Part shown: positions 1 through 13,420 of the stretch, in pieces
Numbering within the stretch: the first letter of the stretch is position 1
How the letters are laid out: each line of letters starts with the position of its first letter
Position numbers and translations under genes: made by a program
The notes under the pieces: generated by a model
The model's input: the letters and a program-made list of their open reading frames with translations, nothing else
Database searches by the model: none
Told to the model about the DNA's origin: nothing
Assembly: GCF_047663525.1 (NCBI RefSeq)
Contig: NC_092606.1
Coordinates: 4,524,501 to 4,588,500, forward strand
DNA length: 64,000 bases
Direction of reading: 5' to 3'
DNA from: Anas platyrhynchos
Lineage: Eukaryota > Chordata > Aves > Anseriformes > Anatidae

Positions 1-2140
1 TGACTCTTGGTTTGGGTATCTGGGAGGAAGTTACTTATATGCTCAGACTCAGCAGTGTGGGCAGAGCTGAATTCTTGTGGTAGTGCTTGTCCTGGAGAAA
101 GGGAAGCCCTGGGAACTGCCTCGCGTTGCCTTCTGCTAAATACTTTGTAATTACATGCATCTCTGCTGTAAGAGTTTCTTGGAATCCAATCTGGTTTTCC
201 TTAAGGAACGAACACAGCTGCTGACAAACATTGCTTGTTTTTTTTTTTTTTGAGGTAAAAAAGTCACTTCCTAGTAAAATATTTCCTTTCTGTGTTTTAC
301 TGGCACTTTGTCAGCTATACAGCCAAGTTTAATTGTACTGCTTACTCTTTTGTTCTGAAGACACAGGACGGTATTCCTGAAGTTTGAACCCAGCTTATCC
401 CATCAGATATCTATACTAAAAACAAGCAGGAGGTCTTCAAAGAGGAACACTAAATCACGTTATCACAGCCACTTGATAGGGGTCCCTTTGTTTGTTTTGG
501 CATGGAAGTGCTAGCAGGAGATGTACGACAAGAAAAGTCATCTTTTGAGTTCATCTTCTGACTTTTTGTCTCTTTGTTGCATACTTCTGCATGAAGACAT
601 TTTAAAGATTTAACTTTACACTCAGGCGTATTCATATATGAATATTATCCCATGAGTGCATTATGAGAGGCTCTAACTTGCGCTCCCCGTGGAGGAGTTA
701 AGGCACGAGCACAAAGTGTCTTGTATGAGGTCTGTGAGGAACTTTGCAAGGGCTTTATTTTCAGGTTCCCAAATGCTGGGTTAGGTAATAATTCTCAGAC
801 CATACATCCTCAGCTGACCTCTCCCTACCCGGCAGCTTGCTACTCTCAGAACGCTGCATTTTAAGTTTTCCTTTGGGTAAGTCAGAAACGTGGACCAGCT
901 TCATGTGCAGAGGAGCGTACTCCCAGTCAGGTGTTCTGTTTTGTTAAAGCAAGATGCTGCTGCCTACAAAGTCTGTCTCCTTGTAATGAAGAAATTGATA
1001 ATGGCTTTCATTGTGACACCGAGCACAGGCCTTCTCAAAGAGCGACCTTACTTATTTGCATGTTCTGAAGTTCTGCTCGCCGTTTTCTTCTTGTTCAGAC
1101 ACTGCGATACTAATCAGCACTGTCAAGCTTTGAGATACAGGATGTCAGAAGCAGAGTTCATTATCCTCTCAGGGTGCAATTACTTGTTGGCTCTTGGGAG
1201 TGAGAGGTTTTTGTGTGTCCCAAGAACTCATATCCTGAAGAGAGAATAATCAAGGCAGCTCCCTTTTGGCAATGTTTCCAAAATGGCTTCTAGCTCGGAT
1301 TACAATTGATAGGGTTTTTAATTTATGGGAATTATCTGATCTCTTGCTTTAGAAACAAGATGGTGTAGATAGATGCATTTATTGTCCATATTGGACATTT
1401 TCTTGTTTCATTTGATTGTGATGATACTGTATAAGGACACGAGGAACTTTATTACATAAAGCCTTCTCATCTCTTCTAAGTGCTTTCTTTCTCCCTGCCG
1501 CTGTGTTTTCAGTTCACTTTGAATAGTTTGTTTCTAGTGGCAGCTTTCTGTAAAAACCTGTGATACTCAAAACATGGCTTTTTCCCCAGTTCAAATGCTG
1601 TTCATTGAAATTCTTGATAAGAATTACATTGAGGAAGATAACTTAGTTCAGCCAAACTGATTTAGATGCCTTTGAAATTGAGGAGAGCAGAGAGCTGCCT
1701 TCTTTTGCTGCAGGAATTGAAACAGCAAAGTTTGGTTTAAGCAAGAAGTGGCTTGGATATCCATCTGGACAATTCCCCTTTTCTTACCAAAATCCTGAAA
1801 ACTTTTAAAGCCAGAGAACCAGGTAGTTTTATGTTCTGTTTTTAAGGCATTCTAATTTATTAAAGTATTCCTAATGCCTATTTTAACAGATAAGCCAAAC
1901 TGACAGTTATTCTTGAGCTTCTTTTTCCTAGTGAGTTTCTTGGTTTTTCAGTGCACATGAAATGCATCTACTTAGCCTATTTGTTATTTTTTTTGTTTGT
2001 TTTTTTTTTTTACGTAAGTCCTGAGAGAGACAGAAGTATGACTAGCTCCTGTTTGTAATGGATTATTAATGTGTGCAACTTGTGACTGTTTCACTGTCTC
2101 AGTAATGGTTCTCTGTTGTAATGAATCTTTTCATCTCCAG
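1..2140 (+). other. BLMH: Last intron of BLMH (5' end outside window)
   Basis: No coding exon is visible before the acceptor at 2131-2140 (pyrimidine-rich run ending in cag). The preceding BLMH exon should encode the conserved Asn-Ser-Trp active-site segment and nothing like it appears here, so the stretch is read as intron. It contains T-rich runs near 239-251 and 1987-2011. The open frames at 450-635 (-) and 890-1249 (+) resemble no known protein. Confidence 0.7.
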
Positions 2141-2292
2141 GTTACCTGATCATGATGGACGACTGGTTTTCTGAGTATGTGTACGAAGTTGTGGTGGACA
2201 AGAAGCATGTACCAGAAGACATCTTGGCAGTGATGGAGCAGGAACCGATTGTTTTGCCAGCCTGGGACCCTATGGGGGCTTTAGCCAAGTGA
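2141..2292 (+). CDS. BLMH: Bleomycin hydrolase, last coding exon (C-terminal 49 residues)
   Basis: BLMH is a cytosolic papain-like cysteine aminopeptidase that forms a barrel-shaped homohexamer. It trims peptides, hydrolyses homocysteine thiolactone and inactivates bleomycin. This exon opens in phase 2 after an acceptor at 2139-2140 and ends with TGA at 2290-2292. The translation starts YLIMMDDWFSEYVYEVVVDK and finishes LPAWDPMGALAK, which is the characteristic end of the family. In known structures this C-terminal arm lies in the active-site cleft and gives the enzyme its aminopeptidase character. The protein here ends in lysine. The catalytic Cys, His and Asn lie upstream of the window. Assignment is from direct recognition of the C terminus and is supported by the neighbouring SLC6A4. 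Confidence 0.95.
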
Positions 2293-3180
2293 ACTACAGA
2301 AAATTTGCCTCCTAATGGTCAACCAGAAGTAGATGCAATAGAGAATCCGAGTGGTTGGAAGCCATAGCCAAATGATAATGTGACCAAGCACTCAGCATGG
2401 TCCATGTTCTTGAAATGTAAGTTAAGGATCTTTGGGAAATAGCGCTTTACTGATTTGTCTGAATTAAAGCTCTCAGACAGGCTACTTTGCAAAACTAAAA
2501 AGGGAAAAGGAAAAAACTCACTATGAAATATATTACAAGTGCTGTCAATGGCAGTTTGATTTTATCTTAAATCTTAAATAAAAAAATCAGAATAGTAACT
2601 CAGTAGAATTGTTTTGACCAGTGTTTTCCCTAGACAAGATGGCCATAAAAGGCTATTCTTTAGAGTTAACAGCTAGGTGTTAGAACAAATACATCAAGAT
2701 ACTTATAAATTAACCATTTGTGGTCTGTCATATACCGTAAGAATGCCCAAAATATTTTATACATCCACATTTCTAATTTTTCTGCCAAGGGAAGAAGTTT
2801 TGAAGGGTACATACAATAGACACTGCTGAACCTTAGAAACGGTTTACCTAATTTACCCTTAGGAAGCTTTCTCTTTCAGCAGCATTGGGGAGGGGGGGGA
2901 AATAACTTTGTTTCCAGTTTCATTTGTCTTTATTCTTCCATTATTGAGATGGGACTGGATAACCTCTATCAAGGCCCAGTGCTATGTCTGTGTGTACAGG
3001 AGCGCTATTTTTCAGTTATATTAGCAAGAACAACCGTAAATGTTCACAGGTGGAGTTAGTGTCATGCTCAACAGAAAAAAAATAAATTGCTGCATTTTAT
3101 TTGGATGTTTTCAAAAACAAGATGGTGCTATGAAGCTTTTGAATAAACACTTTCTTAAGTGACTGGTACAGCTCTGGTTT
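2293..3180 (+). other. BLMH: BLMH 3' UTR with candidate poly(A) signals
   Basis: Non-coding sequence after the BLMH stop. AATAAA hexamers lie at 2577-2582, 3081-3086 and 3142-3147. The last is followed within about 35 bases by a GT- and T-rich stretch (3165-3190), the usual arrangement for cleavage, so it is the best candidate for the long transcript. Which one is used cannot be decided from sequence alone. Confidence 0.5.
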
Positions 3181-4249
3181 CTTTTTTTGAGCCTCATGGA
3201 ACTATTGAATGTGAAAGATCAGTGACCTACAAACAGACCTAAGCGAGCCAGAATGTGAACAGGAAAACATGTTGCTTTATATTCCTAGTAGTCACAGATG
3301 CTTATCTCACTGAACAAATAAAAAATAAACACCATCTCACATGCTACAGACACTTGAATAGTTTGGTGATGAGCACAGTGCTAATACTGCGATTTAAATT
3401 GTGACAACACGGTGGGTTGTCTTTATGTACCCTGATAATTGTCCTGTTTTGTCCTGAGTTTAGTCATAAGCAACTAAAAGGGTAAGTGAGGATATAGAAC
3501 CACACCGCCAGCTACCATGGGTGGTAGATAAATATTGCTTAAGTCAAATGCAAGCAAACATGTTTGTTATGGCTGTGGTACTCTACAACTTAGTTTGACT
3601 CCTTCCATTTGGGCTACAGATATAGACAGTTCCATGATTATGGAAGCAAATTATACATTTGTGTATCTAGTGTAAGATGCATATGTATGTACATGTATAT
3701 ACATACACTAAATGCCAAGCTAAAGGATGCCTGCATGTTGCTTGCTAAACTAAATACAGATGAGGGTTTAGCTAGGAGTCACCCAAGCTTATTAAACTTG
3801 CTGCAGTTAACACTCCTCAAATTGGGTGGGAGTGCTGGCTAGATGGAAAACAATTTGGTGTGGAACTGCAGCAGGGCAGTGTGTTATTCTGCTTGAATGA
3901 TGCTGTTTAAGAATCTGTCCTCCACAGTATTTCCAGCAAAGGTAACAAAGCTGTTCTGGAGATGAAGACTCAGAATGTATTTTGGGAGTGCAGTGATGCT
4001 ATAATTTGGTTTCCCTTCTAGAGTGGGAAGAGCGGAGGTTCTGGAAATGTGAGTGGTAAAAGGCTGGAAGAACCATGGTCAGAAAAGGGGAGATGTCACA
4101 TTCTTTGAATTCATACATAGATAGGGAATTGTTTGTTACCACTGCTCATGATAAATGGATTAAAAAGTCATGGGTTTCAACTACAAGGGTCAATGAAATT
4201 AGGAAAAGCTTTCAAAGCTTTCTAGTGATTAGAAAGAAAAAAATGGATT

Positions 4250-4400
4250 GCCTGAGGATGTGATGCCTCCCTCTATTGTTAAAGATCTTCAGTGGAGGGT
4301 TAGAGAAAAACATTTCAGAAATGACATTGATAGAGCTGATCCTTCCTTTTGGCACAGGGATGGGCAGGATGATCCTTTGAGGTCCCTTCTGCCCTTGTGG
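4250..4400 (+). repeat. Possible CR1 LINE 3' fragment, diverged
   Basis: The stretch runs from 'tgcctgaggatgtgatgcc' to 'ggatgatcctttgaggtccc' and continues with 'ttctgccc'. This order resembles the 3' untranslated part of avian CR1 elements, which commonly reads 'gatgatct..gaggtcccttcc' just before the terminal short repeats. The terminal ATTCTATGATT-type repeats are not seen. Called from memory of the consensus. Confidence 0.45.
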
Positions 4401-7400
4401 GTATGCGATGCACAATTTCTATCTCATGCTTGCACCAAGGCAAATAAACAGCCCTGTACTTGATGCAGAACCCTGGTGGCTCTGAAACAAAGCCAAATCT
4501 CTGGGGAAGCTGTATTATGCACAATATTTTCATTATGACTAATGTGTGTGTTTTTTGGTGCTTTTTTCAGTCAAAAGGTCAGTATTTTAATTTTTCAAAA
4601 TCTTTCTGCTTGTGACATTATGCTAGTTCTATTCCCTCTACACTTTCTACCAGAGGACTATAGCAGCCAAGGACAATTAACTTTTTCTCTGGAGTTTAAC
4701 TGGCTAACATTTTTGTTGCCTGGGGCAGCTCTGATGATTGAATTTGATAAATCAAGAACTGTTTCCAAGCCAGTTTTTGTTAATTTCAGTGTTTAAAAGT
4801 AGTGTCCGGTGTTGTGCTTATCTCTGGAGTACTTGCCCAGATATTTCCCAGTACAGCTTTAACAACAGTATATTTTTTTCCTTTCCTTTAAATAAGCACA
4901 GAAAATCCACGTGGCTAAAACACAGAATAGGAAACGAAGCCAAACTGGCAGAAGCAGTTTTGCGTTTATGCCCAGCAATTTTATACATTCTTTAGGAGCA
5001 GGGAAAAAGAGGGGAAATACGTTTGTCAAAGTGAAAGCTGTGTTTCTGCTGCAAGAACTCCAAGGGCAGTTGAACAAACAGTTCCAAGGTTCACGATAAT
5101 GACTATCTGTAATTTAAGGCTGGCACAACATCAGGTAGGATACTCTGTTTTGCTGCCTAGGTGATGATAATCCACAAAAACCAGTCCTGTGGCTTTCAAA
5201 TCACTAGCTGCAGGTTCTTGCTATGCAGCTGTCTGTGTTATCCATAAGGCATGCTCATATCTTACTAGCAAGTGAACTTGTTTGTAAATTGTAGTTTGAA
5301 ACAAATAAAATCAGTATGTATAAAGTGATGTTCCATTAACAGCTCCTGTTGATATCATCTAGTTTAAGGCAGAAAAGTTTCTGAAAACGCCCTGGGTTTC
5401 ACCTAGATTTGTAGTATTCTTGTGGGTATGGCTGCAAAGAATTAAAAACATCTAGAGTCTTCGGAGAGATGTTCTAAAGCAGAAGAAATTCTTCTTGCAC
5501 AATAAAAGATAACCAAAATGACAAAGTAATTAGCTGTATCTGCCTCCTTTACTCCTTAGTTTTCACTTATTTCTGTGTTAGAGCCCAGGTCTAATGAACT
5601 GTGGGTACTGCTAGCTAGCTAGTACAACATCTTATTCGTATTAAGTGTTAAAAAATCCAGAATGAAAGTTCCTTGCATTGTGTTTGCACCTCCGTAACTT
5701 TCCTGGTGTAAAAGATGATGAAGAAATTGCACTTCAGTTGTTGACTCAGAGAAGACACAATGGTTTACCGGATCACGCCACCCTTTTGTGCTGGCTAGGC
5801 TCTGGTCCTCAGGAAACGCTCCAGAAAAGATCAAAAATTAAACTCTCTTCAACGCACGGAGTGGAAATCATTTGGGAATAAGCCCAGCTTGCTACAGGTG
5901 TAGTCTCTTGGCAAAGACAGCTCTATGCCTTACGAGCTCCAAACCCAGGTCACAAAAGTAAATAAATAAATAAAACTGATAAAAAGGTTATTAGGTTAGA
6001 ATAAAAAAAAAAAGAAAAACAATTATTCATGTCTGTGTTTCTGTGGTGTTTGTTTAGTTTGAATCTTTTGCATGCTCTTAAGAAGACCTTTGGATTTTTG
6101 AGGAACCAGCCAACTCAGAGTTTCCTTTTCCAGTTTCTGTCAATAAAGCCATGGAGCTTTAATGTGACAATGCAAAGTTACTCAGACAGTTGGAAAATAT
6201 TGACAGATAATGTTATCCAAGTCCTCTTCCTCAGTTTCAGATGTCAGAAAATTATGCGTACAGCTAAGGAAAGGAAGAGGCAGGAGGTGAGGTGACATCC
6301 AGGAGCAGTTTGTAGGGTCTCAGAATCGCATTCTTCCATCGATGCTCTGGTGGAAACAACAAAACATCTCCAAATCCATGTACCTGCCAGCTGTACATCC
6401 CAGCACGGTCAGCTTAGAGAACAGCAGGGAAGGACAATCAGGATTTCTTCTTTTATCCCAAAGCCAATCTTAATAGCTTCTACATGTAATCTGATTCCTA
6501 ACTAAGCAAAAGGGAGCAACAAATAAATATTTTAGGATTTGTTTATGTTATTCTCAAGATTGCTCCTATCCTCCTGTTGGCAGTGAATCAGAAACATGCT
6601 TGCAGAATTACTATTAATCCCTTGGCACAGCTGGTACTACTGTTACTAGGTAATTTTGCTGGGGCTTCCCATTCCTGTGCTGGCACTGCTGGCTGGAGAT
6701 ACGGCTGCTTTCTCTGTGGAGAACCATGGAAGCGTCTGAATGTATGTCTCGTGGGAGGTCTGGTTCATTTTCTCTTGTTTTTCTGTACTTTCCCAAAATC
6801 ATTAGGATTTTGCCCCATGATTCACTGAAATTCTGGAACCAACTCAGTTCAGCACCCAAAAGTTTTTACATACGGGATAAATGAGTGTCCTAATGCTGAG
6901 GGGTCAGCCTGAAATCTTAAGTCTGTTATTGACATCACGCCCCAAAGGCTCCAGACAGTTTGGCAAGAAATTAAAATAACAACAACAGAAACCATGCTGC
7001 TGCAGAAGACATTAATGGAAGAAAAAAAATAATAATAATAAAAAAAAAGGAACAAAAAGGCCAGGATAAGTCATGAAAGGTGGTTTTGTGTTCATATGCT
7101 GTTTCTCACATTGCAGCTTTGTTTACTCTATAAAAATAATTAAATACTGATATTGGGTGCCACTAATAAGCCCAGATGAAAGCAGTTTAGCTGATGAATG
7201 GTGTGTGATAGTATTGCAGAACTTGGTCAAAGAACCTAGTCTAAGCAGAGCCTGAGATAGAGAATAACATCATACAAAGGTCATGATGCTAAGACTTTAA
7301 AAAAGACAGAATTTTACAAAGAGCAGAGAGAAACAAAGCAGACGCAGAGCTTTTATTTCACGTAAGAGGGTAGGATAAGGGATCCATTCCAGTTTCCCAG

Positions 7401-10400
7401 CAGTGGTGAGCTGGAAATCACCCCTGTGTGCAAAGGAAGGCGCAGATTCCTCCTGCTGTCCGTCCTCCCACCTCCCAAAGCCTCCTGCCCAAACCACAGG
7501 GACTCATCCCCAGATGGAGACACGCATTGAAATACCGTGCTCTGATCTCAAGAAAGGTTTAGGGGGTGCTTGTCCTCTTCAGACCATGAACGATTACAGC
7601 GTGCCAGAACACTAACCTGCTGGAGTTTTTTTTCCTGCCTGCAGCTAAGCAGAGATTAACACGACCAAAGCTGTTTATTTTGGAAAGGGGAGTGCAAGAG
7701 GGGAGTACAGCAAGAAGACAAATTTAAATGTTGCTATTTTCACCAAAAAGCAATAGGTCTCTACTACTATTTAAGGGGAAAAAAACTTAATTGCTAAACA
7801 TTTTTAAGGTACTGCCACAAGATTTAATGGGAAAGTAAAAATCACTTTCGATACACATCTGTTTGCAATTGCAGTACCTGAACTATCCTTGAGATGGTGC
7901 AAATGGCACGCTGCTGGCTGATTGCTGCTATCATTAAGGGAACAGAAGGAAAAAAAAAAAAAAAAGAATACGCTAATTATAACCCTAGGATTTTCATTTT
8001 CAATATATATATATTTTCCACTTAAATGTCTGGAACACATCTCTGAAAAGCAGAGCTAACAATCAGCTACTCTTACTTGTTCCCATTCTGTTTTTCTACT
8101 TTCTTTTTCAAATCTGTCACCTAAAGTACGGCAGTATTTCACTGACCTGCTATTCGTGGCTTTTTATAAACAAATTGTGAAGTTTCGGAATGAAGAACTC
8201 CTGGGTGAAAGAAGCAGGTGAAAAAGCTTGTGTCAGAGGTGAGATAGGCTGAGGAGCAGTAGGAAGAAAGGGAAGTACTTGTTGATTTTACTGAAGTAGG
8301 AAAACACTTTTTAAAGAATCTGTGCTTAACGTTTCAAAACAAAACTAAACTTATTTCTTCATTTAAAAAAATAATGTAAGTGCTCAGAAAGAACATTACT
8401 CTTTCCAAGCCCCTTTGCTGTGCTAATATCCCTATTGGTACACAATCTGCAGAGCCACCTGCAAACTTGCAATTTACTGACTCCCTCAAAACTTCAGTCC
8501 CATTTGTCAGCCCCTTCATCATCACCGTCCTGTTATTTATAGCTGTAATAACAGGCAGCAAAGCTGGCCCTTACCAGAACAGCCTCCCTCACTCTCCCTC
8601 TGCCTTCATTGGATCCTGTTCTTTTGAAGCGATCGGAAGGCACAAATGTAGCCACCCACCTCTAGGAGAAAAACTGAGCTGCAGCCCTGGTGAAACATAA
8701 AGTTTATTTGACTAAAGTGACGCAAAAATTCTTAAAGAGCTCTTTGGCAGCAGATTATCTGGAAATCAGACCATGTGAGGGGGACTGGTGTACAAAAACC
8801 TCCCCAAGATGCTGAGTTGCCCACAGGCTGCGTTCCCCAGCCGCTGCAGTAAATGTGGGTGAAGGTTCCTCCAGCTTGGATAACTCCAGGGAAAGCACTT
8901 CCAACCCGGCCGAAAGACAGGTAATGAAAGACTTTATGATTTTGTTTTTTCCACACGCAGCTGCCTAAAGTACTTTGTGAAATTCAGAGGGACTCCTGGA
9001 AGGCTGAACCTGCCTCCCGAAGCAAGCAGACACCAGAGCTTCCTTAACTTCTCCTTGCCTCTTTCAACTTTGGCTGTAAAGCCCGAAATGCTGATGACAC
9101 TTTCAATCCTATAAATGTATTAATTGCTTCATTTTAACTTAACTTTTAAGGTCTTAGAATGATTTCGAAAACACTGGGGAAAAAGTACATCCAGCAAAGC
9201 TTTGGAAAACAAAAACAACACAGTGATGTATTAATTTTTGGTGAAAGTTTCCTTTTGTCTTTTTTTTATTACTTTATATTTTTTATGCTTTTGTTTGCTT
9301 TTCAGCTGTTATATGCCTTTCTCTGCCTCGTTCAGGCACTTGTCCAGCAATTATGAATGTTGGGAGTCAAATGCCTGTAGCTGAACATGTTGTGACAGTC
9401 TGAAATATCGGAGTCTTGGCAGTCCGCATAATTGCATTATTAAAGCAGGGTTTATATAAAGTTTACCAAAATTAAAATGAACTATAATGAAAAATGAAGA
9501 AAAGCACCAGAATCTGAAGAAAATAAAAAAAAATCATTGCAAAACATTTACTTTAAAATGGTAAACTTTATTAACCAAATTAAATTGTATTTTAATAGGT
9601 AAACTGTGCCAGCACAGTAAATTATCTAGCTCAATGGGACAGGTTTATTGTGAGTAGTAAATCTGTACATAAATATACGTACAGTCAATCATGTTTACTG
9701 CTGAAACTGGCTTGCTGGGTCAGTCCAAGTCAGACAGAAGTTGAAGTGAGGAATGCAATGTAACCGAACATATAAATAGTCACTTTTTGTTGTGTCAAGA
9801 GAGCCTGGGAAGGAGAGGACAGTGCATTTAATGCCTCTGGTTGCACTGGAGGTTTGTGACATTTTTAAAATGTGGGCTGCAGGCTGTCAGGCATTTTAAC
9901 AGGAAGGCTCTCATGCAGCTAGGCGTCATCTTCTGTGCTTTTGATGAGTGAATTGATCATAATTGTCCTGGAGAGTACTTCAGGAACTTGGCAGGAGACC
10001 GCTGTGGGACTGTTTGGTAACCGAACAGGGTGGTGAATTTCAAATGATTCTACAAATTAACAAAAACTGACTCCAAACTGGAAATTTAATAAAAACCCTA
10101 AGCTATTCCCACACATGGAAATGTGCAGTGCATTTAGGTTCTTTCCTGTTTCCGTCCTAGGAACTATAAACTGCTGAGGTTTCATTAGAAACAGCGTTAG
10201 AAGCTGAAAGAAACGTTCGCTCTGAACCCCAGGGTCCCATCTCATGCTCACATTTTAACTCTTTCCCAAAACCGAGTTCCAGCAGCTCTGTTGAGCTGGC
10301 AATTCGTGGCTCAGAGAAGTGATACGACATAAGGGAGCCATCCACGGGATAAGTGTTTCCCCAAGTACTTAGGTAGAGCTGGGAGCCTGAACAAAGGGGC

Positions 10401-13286
10401 TGTGTCTTGGAGACAGCCAGGAGCAAGTGTCCTTCAGTGAAACATCATCTGGTGACCGTTTCTTTGCTTTTTTCACACAAAACCATTCCAACGCTAAGTG
10501 TGTGTATGCCAGCACGTATGTGCAGCCGGTCTGTGACTTGAGTGTGCAAACAGGTCTTTTACTTGAAGCACTGTGCAGATTAACGTCCCTGTGCAGTTAT
10601 ATCACGGAGCAGTGCCCTGTTCCTTTGGTGACATTTGCTGTTTTACAGCCCTTCCTCCAAGCCGATATAAATAATTCGAGGAAGACTACAAAAGGAATAT
10701 CATTCCCTCCAAGCTTATCTGTTTCCTTGCACTCCATGTGGACGCTCTCAAGCCAATAAAATGCATTTTCCTCCCCTCTCTGCTCTTTAAATAACTGTCC
10801 TCAGCTTGGCAGCATTCCCACTCCGACACCGCACCTCTCTTCTCCACACTTTCCTCCAGGTAGAATCTCCCTTTTCTGCTGACTCTTGAATTTCAGCCCG
10901 AAACACGGGCAGGTGATGCTGTACGCCTCACAGTACAAGTTGATATTCCCCCAGTACAATAGTTTCCAGAACTATTTTCACATCTTACCTATACAAAGCC
11001 TTATCTGGGCACACACGAGTTAACCGGAGAGCTCACTCCTTGGGCTGCTCCTGCCTAAGCAGCCTTTTATTCCCCAGAAGGGTCATTGTCTCAGGGGGAC
11101 TGCTGGTTGAGTACAGTTCTACTTTCCTTTAATGGGAATGGGAGCCAGCCCTTGGAGGAGTGCAAATATTCATATACAGGCCCAGTTTGCTACCTCCATG
11201 CTGTAAATTTCTTCTAAAATACACATTCCAGTGATGTGCAGAAGTGCACAGTCCAGTTCCATTTCAGATCACTGGGATCAGACGTGCAATGTATGGAAAA
11301 AAATTCACCAGACCCATTAATTTCAGTCTGTTTTGATCATTCCTTATCCCAAATCAGTTTTGATTCTTTTAAAACAGACTAGAGAAGCAAGCAAAAAAAA
11401 GAAGCACCTGAAGAGATCATTTCTCAGTTGTTGTTCTTTACACGTGGGCTTAGGTCTGCTTTGCACATAACACCTATGTATCATCTTGTTATGTATTAAT
11501 GAAGAGCAGTTTTTGAAACCCAAAACACAATCTGTCACACTTCCTATCAGCTCACCTCATGGAAACAAGTTAACAGAAAAGGATGATCTTGGTACTCCTT
11601 TATTTTTGATGAAACAAGTACACGTGGAAAAAAGCCTAAGTCATTATTTTTTTGAGTTATGAACTCTAAATGTGACTCATCAATGGCAATCCAGGTAAAA
11701 TTCGTTGCTATGTAGTGCAGTCTAGTTTCAAGATTTAAATAGCCGATATTTTCTTTTTTTTTTTTTTTTCCTTACTTTTTTTCTTTTCTAACAGCTCCCT
11801 AGACTACAGAAGCATTTAAGCTATCCTGTAATAATTTTGATTAAAGGGTTACTCCCAGCCTGTGGAAAATCAGGATCGATATGAAGCCTCTACACCCTTC
11901 CACGCCACACAGGCAGCCCAACAGGCACTCCCTGACCCCCAAGAGCACAGGAAAAGGATCAATTTCTCCAATTTTTCAGAGGATCGATTTTCTACAATTT
12001 CTGTCATCCCAGTCACAAACCTCCCCATGCAAAAAGGCAGAGTAGGGCTGGCGACAAACAAGACAGCCTTTTTCTCGAGGGATACCTGACTTCTCCCTCA
12101 TCACACAAAACACTTGTATGATTTTCTAGACAAGAGGTTTCCTTGGGCTCCTTCCTTCTGTGTGCAACTGCCTGTGTGACCTGCGACTTCACGGCAGGGT
12201 GTAACGAGCACTGCAGCAGTTACACGATCACAGCGCCCGTCAGTGCTGGGTGATGGCAGTGAGATGTAGGTCAAGTTAGCAGAAATCATCTCAACGTTCA
12301 ATGCTGTTTGCCAACAGCATAGATTAACGTTTTGTCCTAGGGTTCCAAGCCGTTTAATTTTTTGCAGGTGCTAGCATGAAACTGGCCAGAAACAGTGCAG
12401 CTGGAGCGCTGGCACTGGTGGCAAGAGGGGGAGCTTCACCACGGGAGCGCAGCTGCAACCCAGGCGGTGGCTGGTACTCCAGCAAGCCCTGCCTTAAATA
12501 ATTAGCACATTAAAAAGGAAAATAATTTGTTCCAAGCGACATGTATGCAAATACACGTTTGCAAATCACAGTGTATTTGATCACTGGGAGGCCAGTAATG
12601 ATTTCTGCAGCGATGCAGAGTCAGCCTGAAGAAGCCTGGTGCTGCCTGCCACCGATGTGTTCACCAGGTGACACCAAGGTTTGCCTCCCTTGGAGCATCT
12701 GGTATTTGCTGCACCTCAGCCTGATTGTTTTAGTCCCATATCAATCATTAAATTTCAGTTTTCTCCTTTAAAAATACAGAGGAAAGGAAAATCATTTTGT
12801 GTTAAAGTGCTGGGAAGATTTATTCTATCGTATGGCAGCGCATTAAAGGAAAGGGATTCCCACATTGCCACGAGAGGTCACTGCATGCCTCCAGAAATAA
12901 AACAAGGCAATGAGAAACCAACTCCGAGGCTCCCTGCTCGGAAAGGAACTGGACCCCAGGCCAGGGATGCTCCTCTAGGACTGCTCTGGTAGAGGCAAAG
13001 GAGTTGGGTTTGTGCAGCTACAGGGCTGGCTGAAATTCAGCTCTGTGTAGGAGTAACCAAAAATTATCGTGTATTTAATACAAGCCCCAAGAAGCACACG
13101 GCTTGGGTTCTCCATCCTAGTGCTCCCATCAGGCGAGGCAGAGCTGGGAGCCCAGGGCAGAGCTGTGGCTCTCCTGGAACAAGGAGGGGGCAGCACAGCT
13201 GGCAGCACAGGGGACAGCTGCCCACAGGACACCAGAGGGAGAAAAGACTCAGGCATGAAGCGTCTCCAAAAGAGCAAGGTCACATC

Positions 13287-13420
13287 AAAAAAAAAAAAAA
13301 AGAAAAAAGAAAAAAGAAAAAAGGTAAAGCCAAAAAGAGTAAAGTCACACTTACAAAACAAAAAAAGGCACAGCTTTCTTTCCTTTTTCTTTTTTTTCCC
13401 CCCTTTTTTCTTTTTATCTT
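13287..13420. repeat. Homopurine tract followed by homopyrimidine tract
   Basis: About 13287-13322 is almost pure A with single G interruptions. About 13377-13420 on the same strand is almost pure T/C, including a run of C. The two tracts are roughly complementary and separated by about 55 bases, so the strand could fold back on itself. They may also derive from poly(A) tails of old retroposons. No gene is involved. Confidence 0.6.

Noticed and set aside
890-1249. 119-codon frame in the BLMH intron
   Set aside because: It starts without an ATG, has no recognisable family features and lies inside an intron.
2940-3000. Possible CR1 tail ('gggactggataacctctatcaagg...')
   Set aside because: Only a short, weak similarity to CR1 3' ends; not enough to call a repeat.
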